Shown here one piece after another: positions 39,283 to 49,800 of a DNA stretch of 64,000 bases. The translations under genes were made by a program, and so were the position numbers. Source of the DNA: Pseudomonas protegens (GTDB lineage Bacteria; Pseudomonadota; Gammaproteobacteria; Pseudomonadales; Pseudomonadaceae). The stretch's first letter is position 1. Every line of letters begins with the position of its first letter. The notes under the pieces are model-generated. The model searched no databases. It had not been told where the DNA came from and was given only the letters and a program-made list of their open reading frames with translations. The stretch is from contig NZ_CP060201.1 of NCBI RefSeq assembly GCF_013407925.2, positions 2,542,001 through 2,606,000 on the forward strand, written 5' to 3'.

Positions 39283-39360
39283 GGCTGGCCGGCGATGGAG
39301 CCCTCGAGCCCTGCACAAGGCTGAAGAGCCGTTCGCTGGCAAGCCAGCTCCTACGGCAGG
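39283..39360. repeat. REP-like pair upstream of pncB
   Basis: Palindromes around GCCGGCTGGCCGGCGA (39282-39297) and TTCGCTGGCAAGCCAGCTCC (39333-39352), in the gap between the LysR gene and pncB. Confidence 0.7.
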
Positions 39361-39478
39361 AGAATGGCCCGCCGCAAAAATCGCTGGTCAAGCGCAGGAC
39401 GTCTATGCGCCACTAGCGCCTTCATTGAAAGAGCTGAAGCCGCCGCTGTCCGTCGCGGCCAGCATGGAGATTCCCGTT

Positions 39479-40693
39479 ATGAGCGAGAGTGTGTTTGCCG
39501 ATCGCATCGTGCAGAACCTGCTCGACACCGACTTCTACAAACTGACCATGATGCAGGCGGTGCTGCACAACTACCCCAACGTGGAAGTGGAATGGGAGTT
39601 TCGTTGCCGTAACAGCGAGGATCTGCGGCCGTACCTGGCAGAGATCCGCTACCAGTTCGAGCGCCTGGCGGAACTCAGCCTGAGCGCCGACCAGCTGGGC
39701 TTTCTCGAACGCATCAGCTTTCTCAAACCGGATTTCCTGCGTTTTCTCGGGCTGTTCCGCTTCAACCTGCGCTACGTGCACACCGGCATCGAGGACGGCG
39801 AGCTGTTCATCCGTCTGCGCGGCCCCTGGCTGCACGTGATCCTGTTCGAAGTGCCGATGCTGGCCATCATCAGCGAAGTGCGTAACCGCTATCGCTACCG
39901 CGAGATCCAGCTGGTGCAGGCCCGGGAACAGTTGTATCGCAAGTTCGACTGGCTGACCGCCAACGCCAGCAGCGAGGAACTGTCCGAGCTGCAAATGGCG
40001 GATTTCGGCACCCGCCGACGCTTTTCCTACCGGGTTCAAGAAGAAGTGGTGAACGTGCTCAAGCACGATTTCCCCGGGCGTTTTGTCGGCACCAGCAACG
40101 TGCACCTGTCCCGCGAGCTGAACATGAAGCCCCTGGGCACCATGGCCCACGAATGGATCATGGCCCACCAGCAACTGGGGCCACGGCTGATCGACAGCCA
40201 GATCGCCGCCCTCGACTGCTGGGTCCGGGAATACCGCGGCCTGCTGGGCATCGCCCTGACCGACTGCATCACCACCGATGCCTTCCTCGGTGACTTCGAT
40301 CTGTTCTTCGCCAAGCTGTTCGACGGTCTGCGCCACGACTCCGGGGACCCGATCCTCTGGGCGGAAAAAGCCATCGCCCACTACCACAAGCTGGGCATCG
40401 AGCCGATGAGCAAGACCCTGGTGTTCTCCGACAGCCTGACCCTGCCCCGGGCCCTGGAAATATTCCGCGCGCTGCGCGGGCGGATCAACGTCAGCTTTGG
40501 CATCGGCACCAACCTGACCTGCGATATTCCCGGTGTCGAGCCGATGAGCATCGTGCTTAAAATGGCCGCCTGCAATGGCCAGCCCGTCGCCAAGATCTCC
40601 GATGAAGCGGGCAAGACCCATTGCAAGGATCCCAACTTCGTCGCTTACTTGCGCCACGTTTTCCAAGTACCTGCCCAACCTGGCAAGGAGTGA
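39479..40693 (+). CDS. pncB: Nicotinate phosphoribosyltransferase
   Basis: 404 residues from the ATG at 39479, nine bases after GGAG; the longer frame from 39425 is not needed. Opens [24 protein letters not shown], the PncB hallmark, with [11 protein letters not shown] (phospho-His region) and [10 protein letters not shown] (phosphoribosyl binding) later. Converts nicotinate, PRPP and ATP to nicotinate mononucleotide in the Preiss-Handler route to NAD. nadE follows after 3 bp, so the two salvage/ligation steps are in one operon. Confidence 0.96.
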   Translation: MSESVFADRIVQNLLDTDFYKLTMMQAVLHNYPNVEVEWEFRCRNSEDLRPYLAEIRYQFERLAELSLSADQLGFLERISFLKPDFLRFLGLFRFNLRYVHTGIEDGELFIRLRGPWLHVILFEVPMLAIISEVRNRYRYREIQLVQAREQLYRKFDWLTANASSEELSELQMADFGTRRRFSYRVQEEVVNVLKHDFPGRFVGTSNVHLSRELNMKPLGTMAHEWIMAHQQLGPRLIDSQIAALDCWVREYRGLLGIALTDCITTDAFLGDFDLFFAKLFDGLRHDSGDPILWAEKAIAHYHKLGIEPMSKTLVFSDSLTLPRALEIFRALRGRINVSFGIGTNLTCDIPGVEPMSIVLKMAACNGQPVAKISDEAGKTHCKDPNFVAYLRHVFQVPAQPGKE

Positions 40694-40696
40694 ATC

Positions 40697-41524
40697 ATGC
40701 AAGCCGTACAGCGTGAGATTGCGCAGCAGCTCAAGGTCCAAGCCCCTTTTTCCGACCACGCCGCCCTGGAGGCGGAAGTCGCCCGACGCATCGGTTTTAT
40801 TCAGGATTGCCTGGTCAATTCCGGGCTCAAGTCCCTGGTGCTGGGCATCAGCGGCGGCGTCGACTCGCTGACCGCCGGCCTGCTGGCCCAACGTGCGATG
40901 CGTGAACTGCGCGAACGCAGCGGTGACGACAGCTATCGCTTCATCGCGGTGCGCCTGCCCTATGAAACCCAGTTCGACGAACACGATGCCCAGGCCTCGG
41001 TGGACTTCATCAACCCCGACGAGCGCCACACGGTGAACATCGGCCCGGCGGTCAAGGCCCTGGCCAGTGAAGTAGCGGCCTTCGAAGGACAGCACGCGGT
41101 GTCCCGGGACTTCGTCCTCGGCAACACCAAGGCACGGATGCGCATGGTGGCCCAGTACACCATCGCCGGCGCCGCCCAGGGCCTGGTGATCGGCACCGAC
41201 CACGCCGCCGAAGCGGTGATGGGTTTCTTCACCAAGTTCGGTGACGGCGCCTGCGACCTGGCGCCCCTGAGCGGACTGGTAAAGAACCAGGTGCGCTCCA
41301 TTGCCCGCTATTTCGGCGCGCCGGAATCCCTGGTGGAAAAAGTCCCTACCGCCGACCTTGAAGACCTGTCCCCGGGCAAACCGGATGAAGCGTCCCACGG
41401 CGTCACCTATGCCGAGATCGACGCCTTCCTGCACGGCCAGCCGGTGCGCGAGGAAGCCTTCAAGATCATCTGCGACACCTACCGCAAGACCCAGCACAAG
41501 CGCGTGATGCCCTTTGCCCCATGA
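40697..41524 (+). CDS. nadE: NAD synthetase (ammonia-dependent)
   Basis: 275 residues. ATP-pyrophosphatase P-loop SGGVDS (about residues 51-56), [13 protein letters not shown] and [20 protein letters not shown] segments, and [15 protein letters not shown] near the C-terminus are typical of short, ammonia-using NadE without a glutaminase domain. Final step of NAD synthesis from nicotinate adenine dinucleotide. A REP pair and a bidirectional terminator follow. Confidence 0.96.
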   Translation: MQAVQREIAQQLKVQAPFSDHAALEAEVARRIGFIQDCLVNSGLKSLVLGISGGVDSLTAGLLAQRAMRELRERSGDDSYRFIAVRLPYETQFDEHDAQASVDFINPDERHTVNIGPAVKALASEVAAFEGQHAVSRDFVLGNTKARMRMVAQYTIAGAAQGLVIGTDHAAEAVMGFFTKFGDGACDLAPLSGLVKNQVRSIARYFGAPESLVEKVPTADLEDLSPGKPDEASHGVTYAEIDAFLHGQPVREEAFKIICDTYRKTQHKRVMPFAP

Positions 41525-41535
41525 CCCACCTCGTT

Positions 41536-41622
41536 CTGTAGGACCCGGCTTGCCGGCGAAAGGGCCGCTTGATGCTGCACAAGGCTCAAGGGCCTGTTCG
41601 CGGGCAAGCCCGCTCCTACAGA
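41536..41622. repeat. REP-like pair after nadE
   Basis: Palindromes around CCCGGCTTGCCGGCGAA (41547-41563) and TTCGCGGGCAAGCCCGCTCC (41598-41617), just before the terminator hairpin. Confidence 0.7.
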
Positions 41623-41631
41623 TGCACCCAC

Positions 41632-41661
41632 AAAAAAGCGCCCCGAGGGGCGCTTTTTTTT
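41632..41661. terminator. Bidirectional terminator between nadE and azurin
   Basis: AAAAAAGCGCCCC pairs with GGGGCGCTTTTTT around GA, with a T-run on either strand. It serves the convergent nadE (+) and azu (-) genes. Confidence 0.9.
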
Positions 41662-41678
41662 GCAGCTGGGCCTGATGC

Positions 41679-42125
41679 TTACTTCAGGATCACAGCGCCT
41701 TTCATCATCGAGTTGTGGCCTGGGAACGAGCAGAAGAACTGGTAGCTTTCGCCCGCGGTCAGCTTCGACACGTCGAAGGTCACCGAGTCTTTCTCGCCGG
41801 CACCGATGATCTTGGTGTGGGCGATGACGCGGGTGTCGCCTTCCTTCAGGTAGCTCTTGTCGATGCCAGCGGCCATGCCGTCGGTGGCGATGCCGGCCAT
41901 GTCTGCGGTTTTGCTCAGGACCCAGTTATGGCCCATGACGTTCTTCGGCAGGCTGCCGGAGTGGGTCAGGTTCACGGTGAAGGTCTTGCAGCTCTTGTCG
42001 ATGGTGATTTCCTTAGTGTTGAAGGACATCTGGTCGGTAGAGTCGACATCGACCTTGCATTCGGCAGCCATCAATTGGCTGCTGGCCAGTGTCAACAGGG
42101 ATACCGCAACGAGTTTGGCAAACAT
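41679..42125 (-). CDS. azu: Azurin (blue copper protein)
   Basis: 148 residues from the ATG at 42125, seven bases after GGAG; the frame extends nine codons further without support. A 20-residue signal peptide precedes a mature protein of exactly 128 residues starting [10 protein letters not shown]. All type 1 copper ligands are present in mature numbering: His46 (MGHNW), Cys112, His117 and Met121 in [12 protein letters not shown]. Periplasmic electron carrier linked to denitrification and redox stress. An ANR-type box lies upstream. Confidence 0.97.
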   Translation of the reverse strand: MFAKLVAVSLLTLASSQLMAAECKVDVDSTDQMSFNTKEITIDKSCKTFTVNLTHSGSLPKNVMGHNWVLSKTADMAGIATDGMAAGIDKSYLKEGDTRVIAHTKIIGAGEKDSVTFDVSKLTAGESYQFFCSFPGHNSMMKGAVILK

Positions 42126-42205
42126 GGTGAATCTCCAAGGCAGGGTTAACAAAATCCATCTGAATCCATGGGACCGAAGACTGCCTGAATTTCTCCCAAG
42201 TTCCT

Positions 42206-42219
42206 ATGATGTGCATCAA
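42206..42219 (-). promoter_or_regulatory. ANR/FNR box upstream of azurin
   Basis: On the minus strand the site is TTGAT-GCAC-ATCAT, 9 of 10 conserved positions of TTGAT-N4-ATCAA. Its centre is about 88 bp upstream of the azu start codon, which would place it near -41 of a promoter with a leader of about 45 bases, as expected for activation. Oxygen-limited expression of azu via ANR is known in P. aeruginosa. Confidence 0.7.
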
Positions 42220-42326
42220 AAAATTGTATACAACTCTCTGCTATCGGGCCGATCGAGACAATTAAACAGCCAGCGCCCAACGTGCTCCCTAAACTGCGAC
42301 CACCTGCACTTTCCGGAGCCTTGATC

Positions 42327-42416
42327 ATGCCCTTCAACAGCCTGTTTCGCAGCTTGCTCGCCGCCTACGCCTGTGGTGCCAGCGGCACCCATGAAACCCC
42401 GCAACGCGAGGTTTAA
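42327..42416 (+). CDS. Possible 29-residue small protein upstream of the LOG gene
   Basis: ATG at 42327 with GGAG nine bases upstream gives MPFNSLFRSLLAAYACGASG and nine more residues ending in QREV, then TAA at 42414. It starts amphipathic and ends polar, with one Cys. It fills part of the 351-bp gap between divergent azu and the LOG gene, which otherwise holds the azu control site and a hairpin. The ribosome-binding site and plausible composition are the only evidence; I recognise no family. Confidence 0.4.
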   Translation: MPFNSLFRSLLAAYACGASGTHETPQREV

Positions 42417-42441
42417 TGCTTGGAGCCACGCCTGCCTGCCT

Positions 42442-42473
42442 TTACTCTGAGGCCCTCAATGACCTCGGAGTAA
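42442..42473 (+). promoter_or_regulatory. Hairpin covering the ribosome-binding site of the LOG gene
   Basis: TTACTCTGAGG (42442-42452) pairs with CCTCGGAGTAA (42463-42473) with one G-U-type mismatch. The right arm contains the GGAG of the next gene, whose ATG is at 42477, so folding would hide the ribosome-binding site. It could equally be the terminator stem of the small upstream ORF. Confidence 0.45.
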
Positions 42474-42476
42474 GGC

Positions 42477-43064
42477 ATGTCGTTAACATCTGTCTGTGTA
42501 TTCTGTGGCGCCAGCACCGGCACCAACCCTCTGTATCGTGAAGCCGCCCAGGCCCTGGGCCGGGCCATTGCCGAGCGCAAGCTGACCCTGGTCTACGGCG
42601 GCGGCGCGGTGGGCCTGATGGGCATCGTCGCCGATGCAGCCCTGGCGGCCGGCGGCGAGGTCATCGGGATCATTCCGCAAAGCCTGAAAGACAAGGAAAT
42701 CGGCCACAACGGCCTGACCCGCCTGGAAGTGGTGAACGGCATGCACGCGCGCAAGGCGCGCATGGCCGAACTCAGCGATGCCTTCATCGCCCTGCCCGGG
42801 GGCCTGGGCACCCTGGAAGAGTTGTTCGAAGTCTGGACCTGGGGCCAGCTGGGCTATCACCACAAGCCCCTGGGCCTGCTGGAAGTGAGCGGCTTCTATG
42901 AAAAACTCAGCGGTTTTCTCGACCATATCGTCGGCGAAGGCTTCGTCCGCGCCCCGCACCGTGACATGCTGCAAATCAGCGACTCGCCCGCCAGCCTGCT
43001 GGATGCCCTGGACGCCTGGAAACCGTCGGTGGCGGACAAGTGGGCCGACAGCAAACCCAGTTAA
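42477..43064 (+). CDS. LOG family protein (nucleotide 5'-monophosphate phosphoribohydrolase)
   Basis: 195 residues of the TIGR00730 / lysine-decarboxylase-like fold. The signature GGGAVGLMG (41-49) and PGGLGTLEE (108-116) motifs are intact. LOG proteins release adenine-type bases from N6-modified AMP (cytokinin activation in plants) and cleave purine nucleotides in bacteria. Many were once misnamed lysine decarboxylases. It directly follows the small ORF and precedes a Lys-rich small protein gene. The physiological substrate here is unknown. Confidence 0.88.
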   Translation: MSLTSVCVFCGASTGTNPLYREAAQALGRAIAERKLTLVYGGGAVGLMGIVADAALAAGGEVIGIIPQSLKDKEIGHNGLTRLEVVNGMHARKARMAELSDAFIALPGGLGTLEELFEVWTWGQLGYHHKPLGLLEVSGFYEKLSGFLDHIVGEGFVRAPHRDMLQISDSPASLLDALDAWKPSVADKWADSKPS

Positions 43065-43132
43065 CGGTCACCGCCCGATTACAGGCAGAATACGCGCCGC
43101 TCAACCTCACCTTCGACCCCAGAGGATCGCCC

Positions 43133-43303
43133 ATGGCCAAACCCAATTACTCCTTCGCCAAACGTCAACGTGACTTGGCCAAGGAACAGAAGAAAGAGGA
43201 AAAGCTGCAACGCAAGAAAGCCGCCGCCGAAGAAAGCAACGCAGCGGATGCGGACCCTGAAGTGAGCATCGACGACGCCGAACCCCAGGCCCCCCAGGCC
43301 TGA
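43133..43303 (+). CDS. Small conserved Lys/Glu-rich protein
   Basis: 56 residues from the ATG at 43133, with GAGG upstream; the frame is open further upstream but overlaps the LOG gene. MAKPNYSFAKRQRDLAKEQKK leads into a highly charged helical stretch (KKEEKLQRKKAAAEE), then an acidic tail ending QAPQA. The start matches a small hypothetical protein found next to azu/LOG in other pseudomonads, from memory. Possibly nucleic-acid or ribosome associated because of its basic helix, but no function is assigned. Confidence 0.75.
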   Translation: MAKPNYSFAKRQRDLAKEQKKEEKLQRKKAAAEESNAADADPEVSIDDAEPQAPQA

Positions 43304-43310
43304 CCTGCCC

Positions 43311-43345
43311 CGTAGGAGCTGGCTTGCCAGCGAAAGCGCCTTCCA
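43311..43345. repeat. REP-like palindrome after the small Lys-rich gene
   Basis: GGAGCTGGCTTGCCAGCGAA at about 43314-43333, a single palindrome between convergent genes. Confidence 0.65.
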
Positions 43346-43400
43346 GCCCTACGCCGTCTTCACCGTCAAGCCGGCGCCTACACGATTGGAGATGGCCGCG

Positions 43401-44291
43401 TCATGCCAGGGGCATGACGGTGACCCGGACATCAGGGTCATGGCTGCCCCCACCCAGAATCACTCCCCGCAACGGCGACACATCGGAAAAATCCCGGCCC
43501 CAGGCCAGGGTGATGTGTTCCAACGCCGGCTGCACATTGTTGGTCGGGTCGAAATCCACCCAGCCCAGCACCGGGCAAAACACTGAAACCCAAGCATGGG
43601 AAGCATCGGCACCGATCAGCCGCGGCTGCCCCGGCGGTGGCTGGGTCAGCAGGTAGCCGCTGATGTAGCGCGCCGCCAGCCCCCGCGAACGCAGGCAGGC
43701 GAGCATCAGGTGCGCGAAGTCCTGGCACACCCCACGGCGGCGCTCCAGCACCTCCACCAGGGGCGTGGCCACCTGGGTCGCCTCGGCATCGAAGGTGAAC
43801 TCGCTGAAGATTTTCTCCATCAACGCCTGGACGCCCAGCAGCAAGGGTCGGCCCGGGGGAAAACAGCTGGCGGAAAACTCGACGAAGCTTTGCTTGAGGT
43901 GCACATAAGGCGACTCGAAGCGATACCGGCAGGCATCCAGCACCTGGGGCGCCAGGGGCCTGCCGCTGTAGCTCAGGCTGTTGCGGGCAGCGTCCCAGGC
44001 CTCGGAAGCCGCGAAGTCCAGGGGCGGCCGGTCCAGCACTTCGACGCTGAGCTGGGCGTTGACCTGCAGTTCATCATGGGGCCGTTCGAAAGCCAGCCGG
44101 GTCAGGGGATTGCCGAACACATCCTGTTCGTCGCGGCGGCTGGTGGGTTCGGGGCTGATCAGCAACTGCCGCTCGCTGCACTGTTGCCAGGCACAGGCCC
44201 GGGGCCACAGGTGCGCCAGTTGCTGGGCCAGGGACACCGGGCTGTCATAGCGGTAATGGGTGTCGTGGAATATCTGGTAACGAGCGCTCAT
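43401..44291 (-). CDS. Transglutaminase-like protein (cysteine protease fold)
   Basis: 296 residues: an N-terminal beta domain (YQIFHDTHYRYDSPVSLAQQLAHLWPR) of the bacterial transglutaminase N type, then the catalytic core with Cys189 (RRGVCQDFAHLML), His232 (DASHAWV) and Asp246 or Asp248 (WVDFDPTNN). Such proteins are thought to act as peptidases or as protein or peptide cross-linking enzymes. The start shares a base with the stop of the ATP-grasp gene upstream, so the two are coupled. Third gene of the cluster with DUF2126 and ATP-grasp/alpha-E. No signal peptide: cytoplasmic. Confidence 0.9.
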   Translation of the reverse strand: MSARYQIFHDTHYRYDSPVSLAQQLAHLWPRACAWQQCSERQLLISPEPTSRRDEQDVFGNPLTRLAFERPHDELQVNAQLSVEVLDRPPLDFAASEAWDAARNSLSYSGRPLAPQVLDACRYRFESPYVHLKQSFVEFSASCFPPGRPLLLGVQALMEKIFSEFTFDAEATQVATPLVEVLERRRGVCQDFAHLMLACLRSRGLAARYISGYLLTQPPPGQPRLIGADASHAWVSVFCPVLGWVDFDPTNNVQPALEHITLAWGRDFSDVSPLRGVILGGGSHDPDVRVTVMPLA

Positions 44292-46777
44292 CAGACCGAC
44301 ACCGTTTGCTGGCTGACATCATCCACATGGGCGAAATGCCGCAGGGCCAGGCGATCGGAAACCTGTCCGCTGACCTCGGCGATCTCCTGCAAAAGGTCCG
44401 CCAGCCCCTCCAGCGCCGCCCGCACGCTGGCCTGGCCGAACAGCGAGTTCTCAAGGCAGCCCAGGTCGAAATGCGCCAGGCGCTCCACCAGCTTGGGCAG
44501 CGCCAGGTCGCGCGGCACGCCGAAGTCGTCATTCAGACGCTTGAGGGTGCGGGTCACCAGCTTGAGCTGGAACAGCACCGCGTGGGGGTTCTGCTCGTCG
44601 AGCAGCAACAGGTCGAGCACCGGGATCAACTGCGCCACGGCCAGGTAACGCGAGCGATAGGTGATGCTGCTGTTGCCCAACTCCAGCAGCCACTCCAGGC
44701 CCGCCTGATCGAAGGCCGCAGTGCCCCGCAGGAAGGCCGCCAGGCTGCTGCTGAGAAATTGCAGGCGCTCGATACGCCGGCCGATCATCAGGAAGCGCCA
44801 GCCTTCGTCCCGGGTCATGTCGTCCAGGGCAAAGCCCGAAAGCGCCGCCAGGGACATCACCAGGCGATTGAGAAAGTCCAGCAGCTCTCCGAAGTCCGGC
44901 TCCTGGGTATCCAGCTCCTGGGCCTCGCGCTGCAACTCCACCAGGGCCTGCCAGTTTTCCCGGGACAGCTTGCCGCGCACCTGGGACGCCGCCCACTGCA
45001 GGCGCTGCAGGTTAGAGCGCAGGCTGAACGACCAGTCCTCGCCCAGCAGGGCCGCCAGCAGGCGCTCGGGCAACTCGCCCTCCTCCGGCAGCAGCATCAG
45101 GCTTTCCCCCAGGTCCACCGCGGCGCGCAAGGCTTGCGGGTCATCGCCATCGACGTAGCGCGCCAGCATGATCCGCAACAACCGCGCGCTGTCGTCACAG
45201 CGCTCGCAGTAACGGCCGAACCAGTACAGGTTCTCGACCACACGCGATGGCAGGTAGGGGTCGCGACGCACCAGATCGTAGACGCCAATGGTGCGCTGGG
45301 CCTTCCACTGCTCGCCGCTGGGGGCCCGTTCCCCCAGCACCCAGGTGTCCTTGCTGGCGCCGCCGCGCTGCATCGACACCGCGTCGGCGTCAGCCTCGGC
45401 GGCGACCCGGGTCAGGCCGCCGGGCAGGACCCGGTAGCCTTCATCACTGGCCACCGCGTAGACCCGCATGCCAATCGCCCGTGCTTGCAACCGGCCGTCC
45501 TCGGCCTGCCAGACCGGCGCCTGGGACAGTTGCGGCAGCTCCTGGGCGACATAGGCATACGGCCGCGCGCGCATGCGCTCGGCCAGGCGCTGGCGCTGCT
45601 CGGGACTCAGGTCGCGGCCCAGCACCGGGGTAAAGCTCTGGGATGGAAACGCCGGTTTGATCAACAGTTGCGGAAGTTTTTCCAGGGCCTGTTGCAGCAC
45701 AGGCGCCTCACCGCACCACCAGGTGGCGATGGACGGCAGGAGCAACTCCTCGCCCAGCAGGAACTGACTGATCTTCGGCAGGAAGCCCAGCAGCCCGGGA
45801 GACTCCAGTACCCCGCTGCCCAGGGCATTGGCCACCAGCACCCGGCCCTGGCGCACGGCGTCGAGCAGGCCGGGCACCCCCAGGGCCGAATCGGTACGCA
45901 GCTCCAGGGGATCGCAAAAATCATCGTCGAGGCGCCGCATGATGGCGTGCACCCGACGCAGGCCGCTGAGGGTCTTGAGGTAGACCGTGGCGTCGCGCAC
46001 CGTCAGGTCGCCGCCTTCCACCAGCGGGTAGCCCAGCTGGCGCGCCAGGTACAGGTGCTCGAAGTAACTCTCGTTGAAACGCCCCGGAGTCAGCAGCACG
46101 ATCAGCGGCGCCTCGGCATCCCGGGGGGCCTGGCGGGCCAGGGTTTCCTGCAGGGTGCGGAAGAAGCCGGCCAGATGCTGCACTTGCAGGTCGCGGTACA
46201 GATCGGGAAAGGCCCGGGACACGATCATGCGATTTTCCAGGGCATAACCGGCCCCCGACGGCGCCTGGGTCCGATCGGCAGTGACCCACCAGCGACCATC
46301 GGGGGTGCGCGCCAGATCCACCGCATACAGATGCAGGAAGGTCGCCTCGGGCGGCTGGATGCCCTGGCACGGCCAGAGGAAATTGTTGTGCCCGAACACC
46401 AGTTCGGCAGGCAACAGCCCTTCGCTGATCAGGCGCTGCGGGCCGTACAGGTCCGCCAGCACGGCATTGAGCAGGCGCGCCCGCTGGGCGATCCCGGCCG
46501 ACAACTGCTGCCACTCCTCCACCGGGATGACATGGGGCAGCAAATCCAGCTCCCAGGGCCGGTCGGCCCCCTTGGGATCGGCATAGACGTTGTAGGTGAC
46601 ACCGTTCTCGTGGATCTGCCGGGTCAGCAGTGCCTGGCGCTGAGCCAGTTGCGCGGGGCTGCTGCGCTGCAGCTGTTCGAGCAGGCGCCGCCAGTGCGCC
46701 CGCACCGCACCCTGGTCATCCAGCAGCTCGTGGTAGGTACCCGCCGTCAGCGGGTAGCGGTCTAGCAAGTCAGGCAT
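44291..46777 (-). CDS. Circularly permuted ATP-grasp / alpha-E domain fusion protein
   Basis: 828 residues. About 1-490 is the circularly permuted type 2 ATP-grasp region (NGVTYNVYADPKGADRPWELDLLPHVI, GHNNFLWPCQGIQP, GRFNESYFEHLYLAR, VLVANALGSGVLESPGLLGFLP). About 510-815 is the all-helical alpha-E domain (SRVVENLYWFGRYCERCDDSARLLRIMLARY, IGRRIERLQFL). In many genomes these are two separate proteins, so this is a fusion. Comparative studies of amidoligases predict that such ATP-grasps make peptide-like bonds in unknown small peptides, with alpha-E and transglutaminase as partners. Middle gene of the operon. Confidence 0.9.
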   Translation of the reverse strand: MPDLLDRYPLTAGTYHELLDDQGAVRAHWRRLLEQLQRSSPAQLAQRQALLTRQIHENGVTYNVYADPKGADRPWELDLLPHVIPVEEWQQLSAGIAQRARLLNAVLADLYGPQRLISEGLLPAELVFGHNNFLWPCQGIQPPEATFLHLYAVDLARTPDGRWWVTADRTQAPSGAGYALENRMIVSRAFPDLYRDLQVQHLAGFFRTLQETLARQAPRDAEAPLIVLLTPGRFNESYFEHLYLARQLGYPLVEGGDLTVRDATVYLKTLSGLRRVHAIMRRLDDDFCDPLELRTDSALGVPGLLDAVRQGRVLVANALGSGVLESPGLLGFLPKISQFLLGEELLLPSIATWWCGEAPVLQQALEKLPQLLIKPAFPSQSFTPVLGRDLSPEQRQRLAERMRARPYAYVAQELPQLSQAPVWQAEDGRLQARAIGMRVYAVASDEGYRVLPGGLTRVAAEADADAVSMQRGGASKDTWVLGERAPSGEQWKAQRTIGVYDLVRRDPYLPSRVVENLYWFGRYCERCDDSARLLRIMLARYVDGDDPQALRAAVDLGESLMLLPEEGELPERLLAALLGEDWSFSLRSNLQRLQWAASQVRGKLSRENWQALVELQREAQELDTQEPDFGELLDFLNRLVMSLAALSGFALDDMTRDEGWRFLMIGRRIERLQFLSSSLAAFLRGTAAFDQAGLEWLLELGNSSITYRSRYLAVAQLIPVLDLLLLDEQNPHAVLFQLKLVTRTLKRLNDDFGVPRDLALPKLVERLAHFDLGCLENSLFGQASVRAALEGLADLLQEIAEVSGQVSDRLALRHFAHVDDVSQQTVSV

Positions 46778-46864
46778 GGAACACTCGGCAGACGGCAGGA
46801 AAAGGCAGATTAACCCACAGCCATGACGCCCGGATATGGCTATATCGCGGGCGTCGCAGCGGGA

Positions 46865-49800
46865 CTAAAAGCGTCGTAAATCCAGGGTCATGGGCATTTC
46901 CTGGTTATGGGTCGGCGGCGCAGCCCGCAGGCTGCCGGGGCTGTGGCCGTGGCGGAAAAAGCGCGCCATGCGCCGGCTTTCCGCTTCATTGGCATTGACC
47001 GGCAGGCTGTCGTAGTTGCGTCCTCCAGGGTGGGCCACATGGTATTGGCAACCGCCCAGCGAGCGCTGCATCCAGGTATCCAGCAGGTCGAACACCAACG
47101 GCGCATGGACCGGGATCATCGGTTGCAGGCAGTTGGCCGGCTGCCAGGCGCGAAAGCGCACCCCGGCGACGAACTCGCCCACCCGCCCGGTGGGCTGCAA
47201 GGGCAGCGGCACGCCGTTGCAGGTCAGCACATGCCGCTCGGGCGTCAGCCCGCTGACCTTGACCTGCAAGCGCTCCAGCGAGGAGTCGACGTACCGCACC
47301 GTGCCCCCGGCCGCGCCCTCTTCCCCCAGCACATGCCAGGGCTCCAGGGCCTGGCGCAACTCCAGTTCGATACCGCCGACGGCATAGTCGCCCACCTTGG
47401 GAAAACGAAACTCCCGGTGCGCGGCAAACCACTCGGCCTGCAAGGGATAGCCCGCGGCCTGGAGCTCCAGCAGCACATCGGCGAAATCCTGCTCGATGAA
47501 ATGCGGCAGCAGAAAGCGATCGTGCAGCTCCGTGCCCCAGCGCGCCAGCCGGGCCGGAGCGTAGGGCTCGCGCCAGAAGCGCGCCACCAGGGCCCGCAGC
47601 AGCAACTGCTGGACCAGGCTCATGCGCGCGTGGGGCGGCATCTCGAACGCGCGCAACTCCAGCAGCCCGAGACGCCCGGTGGCGCCATCCGGCGAGTACA
47701 GCTTGTCGATGCAGAACTCGGCGCGGTGGGTGTTGCCGGTGACATCGATCAACAGGTTGCGCAACAGGCGGTCCACCCGCCACGGCGGGCACTCCTCGCC
47801 CGGCGCGGGCATCTGCGCGAAGGCAATTTCCAGCTCGTAGAGCGCATCGTTACGGGCCTCGTCGACCCTGGGCGCCTGGGACGTGGGGCCGATGAACAAA
47901 CCGGAAAACAGGTAGGACAGCGACGGGTGGTTGTGCCAGTAGCTGATCAGGCTGCGCAGCAGGTCCGGGCGGCGCAGAAACGGCGAGTCCCCCGGGGTGG
48001 CGCCGCCCAGGACGAAATGGTTGCCGCCGCCGGTGCCGGTGTGGCGCCCGTCGATCATGAATTTCTCGCTGGTCAGGCGGGTCTGCCGTGCCTGCTCGTA
48101 GAGGAACTCGGTGCGCTCCACCAGCTCGTCCCAACTCACCGAGGGCTGCACGTTGACCTCGATCACCCCCGGGTCCGGGGTCACCCGGAAGTTGCCCAGG
48201 CGCGGATCCGCCGGTGGCTCGTAGCCCTCCAGCAGCACCGGACACTGCAACTCGGCGGCGGTGGCCTCGATCACGCTGACCAGTTGCAGGTAGTCCTCCA
48301 GTCGCTCCAGCGGCGGCATGAACAGGTACAGGCGCCCCTCCCGCGCCTCGGCGCACAACGCGGTGCGGGTCAGCCAGTCGGCGGATTGGTCGATCGCGGG
48401 AACCCGCTCCTGGGCGGCGGCCGCCTCGGCGATATCCGCCAGTTGCGGTGGGCCCGGCAGGTCCGCAAAGTCCTGGTTCGGGTCCTGGGGGTGAATGAAG
48501 GGGTACTCCGCCGCCGTCACCCAGGGCTGGGACGCCAGGGGCAAGCGGTAGCCCAGGGGCGAATCCCCGGGCACCAGGCGGCAGTGGGTGTCGCGCAGGT
48601 ACCAGCGCCCGCTCTGCCACTGGTCGCCCTTGGCCGTGCGCGCCAGGGGCAGTACCTGGCCGATGACTTTGTCCAGGCCCTGGCTGAACACCTTGCGCAG
48701 CCGCTGACGCTCCAGGGCGTCTTCCAGCCGCGAGTCTTCGGCGCTGACGTTCAGCGGCAGGCGGCCTTCGCGCCACAGGTAGTAGAAATGGTCCTCGTAG
48801 GCGGGGAACACGAAGCGCGCCGACAGTTTCAGGCGCTCGGCGACAGAGGCCAGAAAACGCCCGGCCAGTTGCGCATCGGCGGCGTAATCCTGGTGCTCGT
48901 CGGCAATCAGGGCATGGTTGTGCCAGATCGGCACGCCGTCGCGCCGCCAGTAGCAGTTCAGCGACCAGCGCGGCAATTGCTCCCCCGGGTACCACTTGCC
49001 CTGCCCGAAGTGCACCAGCCCCTGGGGGGCGTAGCGCTGGCGCAGGCGCTGGAACAGCTCGCCGGCCAGGCGGCGCTTGTTCGGCCCCAGGGCCGCGGTG
49101 TTCCATTCGGCGCCGTCGGGATCGTCGATGGCCACGAAGGTCGGCTCGCCGCCCATGGTCAGGCGCACATCGCCTTGCTGCAGCTCATGGTCGATCTGCC
49201 GCCCCAGGGCCTGGATCGCCGCCCATTGCTCATCGGTGTAGGGCTTGGTCACCCGGGGGGCTTCCCAGATCCGCTCGACACTCATGGCGTGACTGAACTG
49301 GCACTCGCAGGGTTCCACCAGACCGCTGATGGGCGCCGCTGAAGAAGGATCGGGGCTGCAGGCCAGGGGTATATGCCCTTCCCCGGCAAACAGCCCGGAG
49401 GTGGCATCCAGGCCGATCCAGCCGGCACCGGGCAGGTAGACCTCGCACCAGGCATGCAGGTCGGTGAAATCCACGTCGGTGCCCGAAGGACCGTCCAGGG
49501 CCTTGACGTCCGCGCTCAGCTGGATGAGGTAGCCGGAGACGAACCGCGCCGCCAGTCCCAGGTGGCGCAGCAGCTGCACCAGCAGCCAGGCCGAGTCACG
49601 ACACGAGCCCGACGCATTGACCAGGGTCTGCTCCGGGCTCTGCACCCCGGGCTCCATGCGGATCAGGTAGGCAATGTCGTCGCTGAGCCGCTGATTCAGG
49701 CCCACCAGGAAATCCACGGTCGGCACTGGCGCGCGCGGGATGGCGTCCAGGTAGGCCTGGAAGGTCGGGGTCAGAGGCAGGGTTTCCAGGTAGGGCGCCA

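Noticed and set aside
44306..49342. Two 800-residue open frames on the + strand (44306-46765 and 46907-49342)
   Set aside because: Both are antisense to the ATP-grasp and transglutaminase genes and Gln/Arg/His-rich with no motifs. Catalytic motifs are intact on the minus strand.
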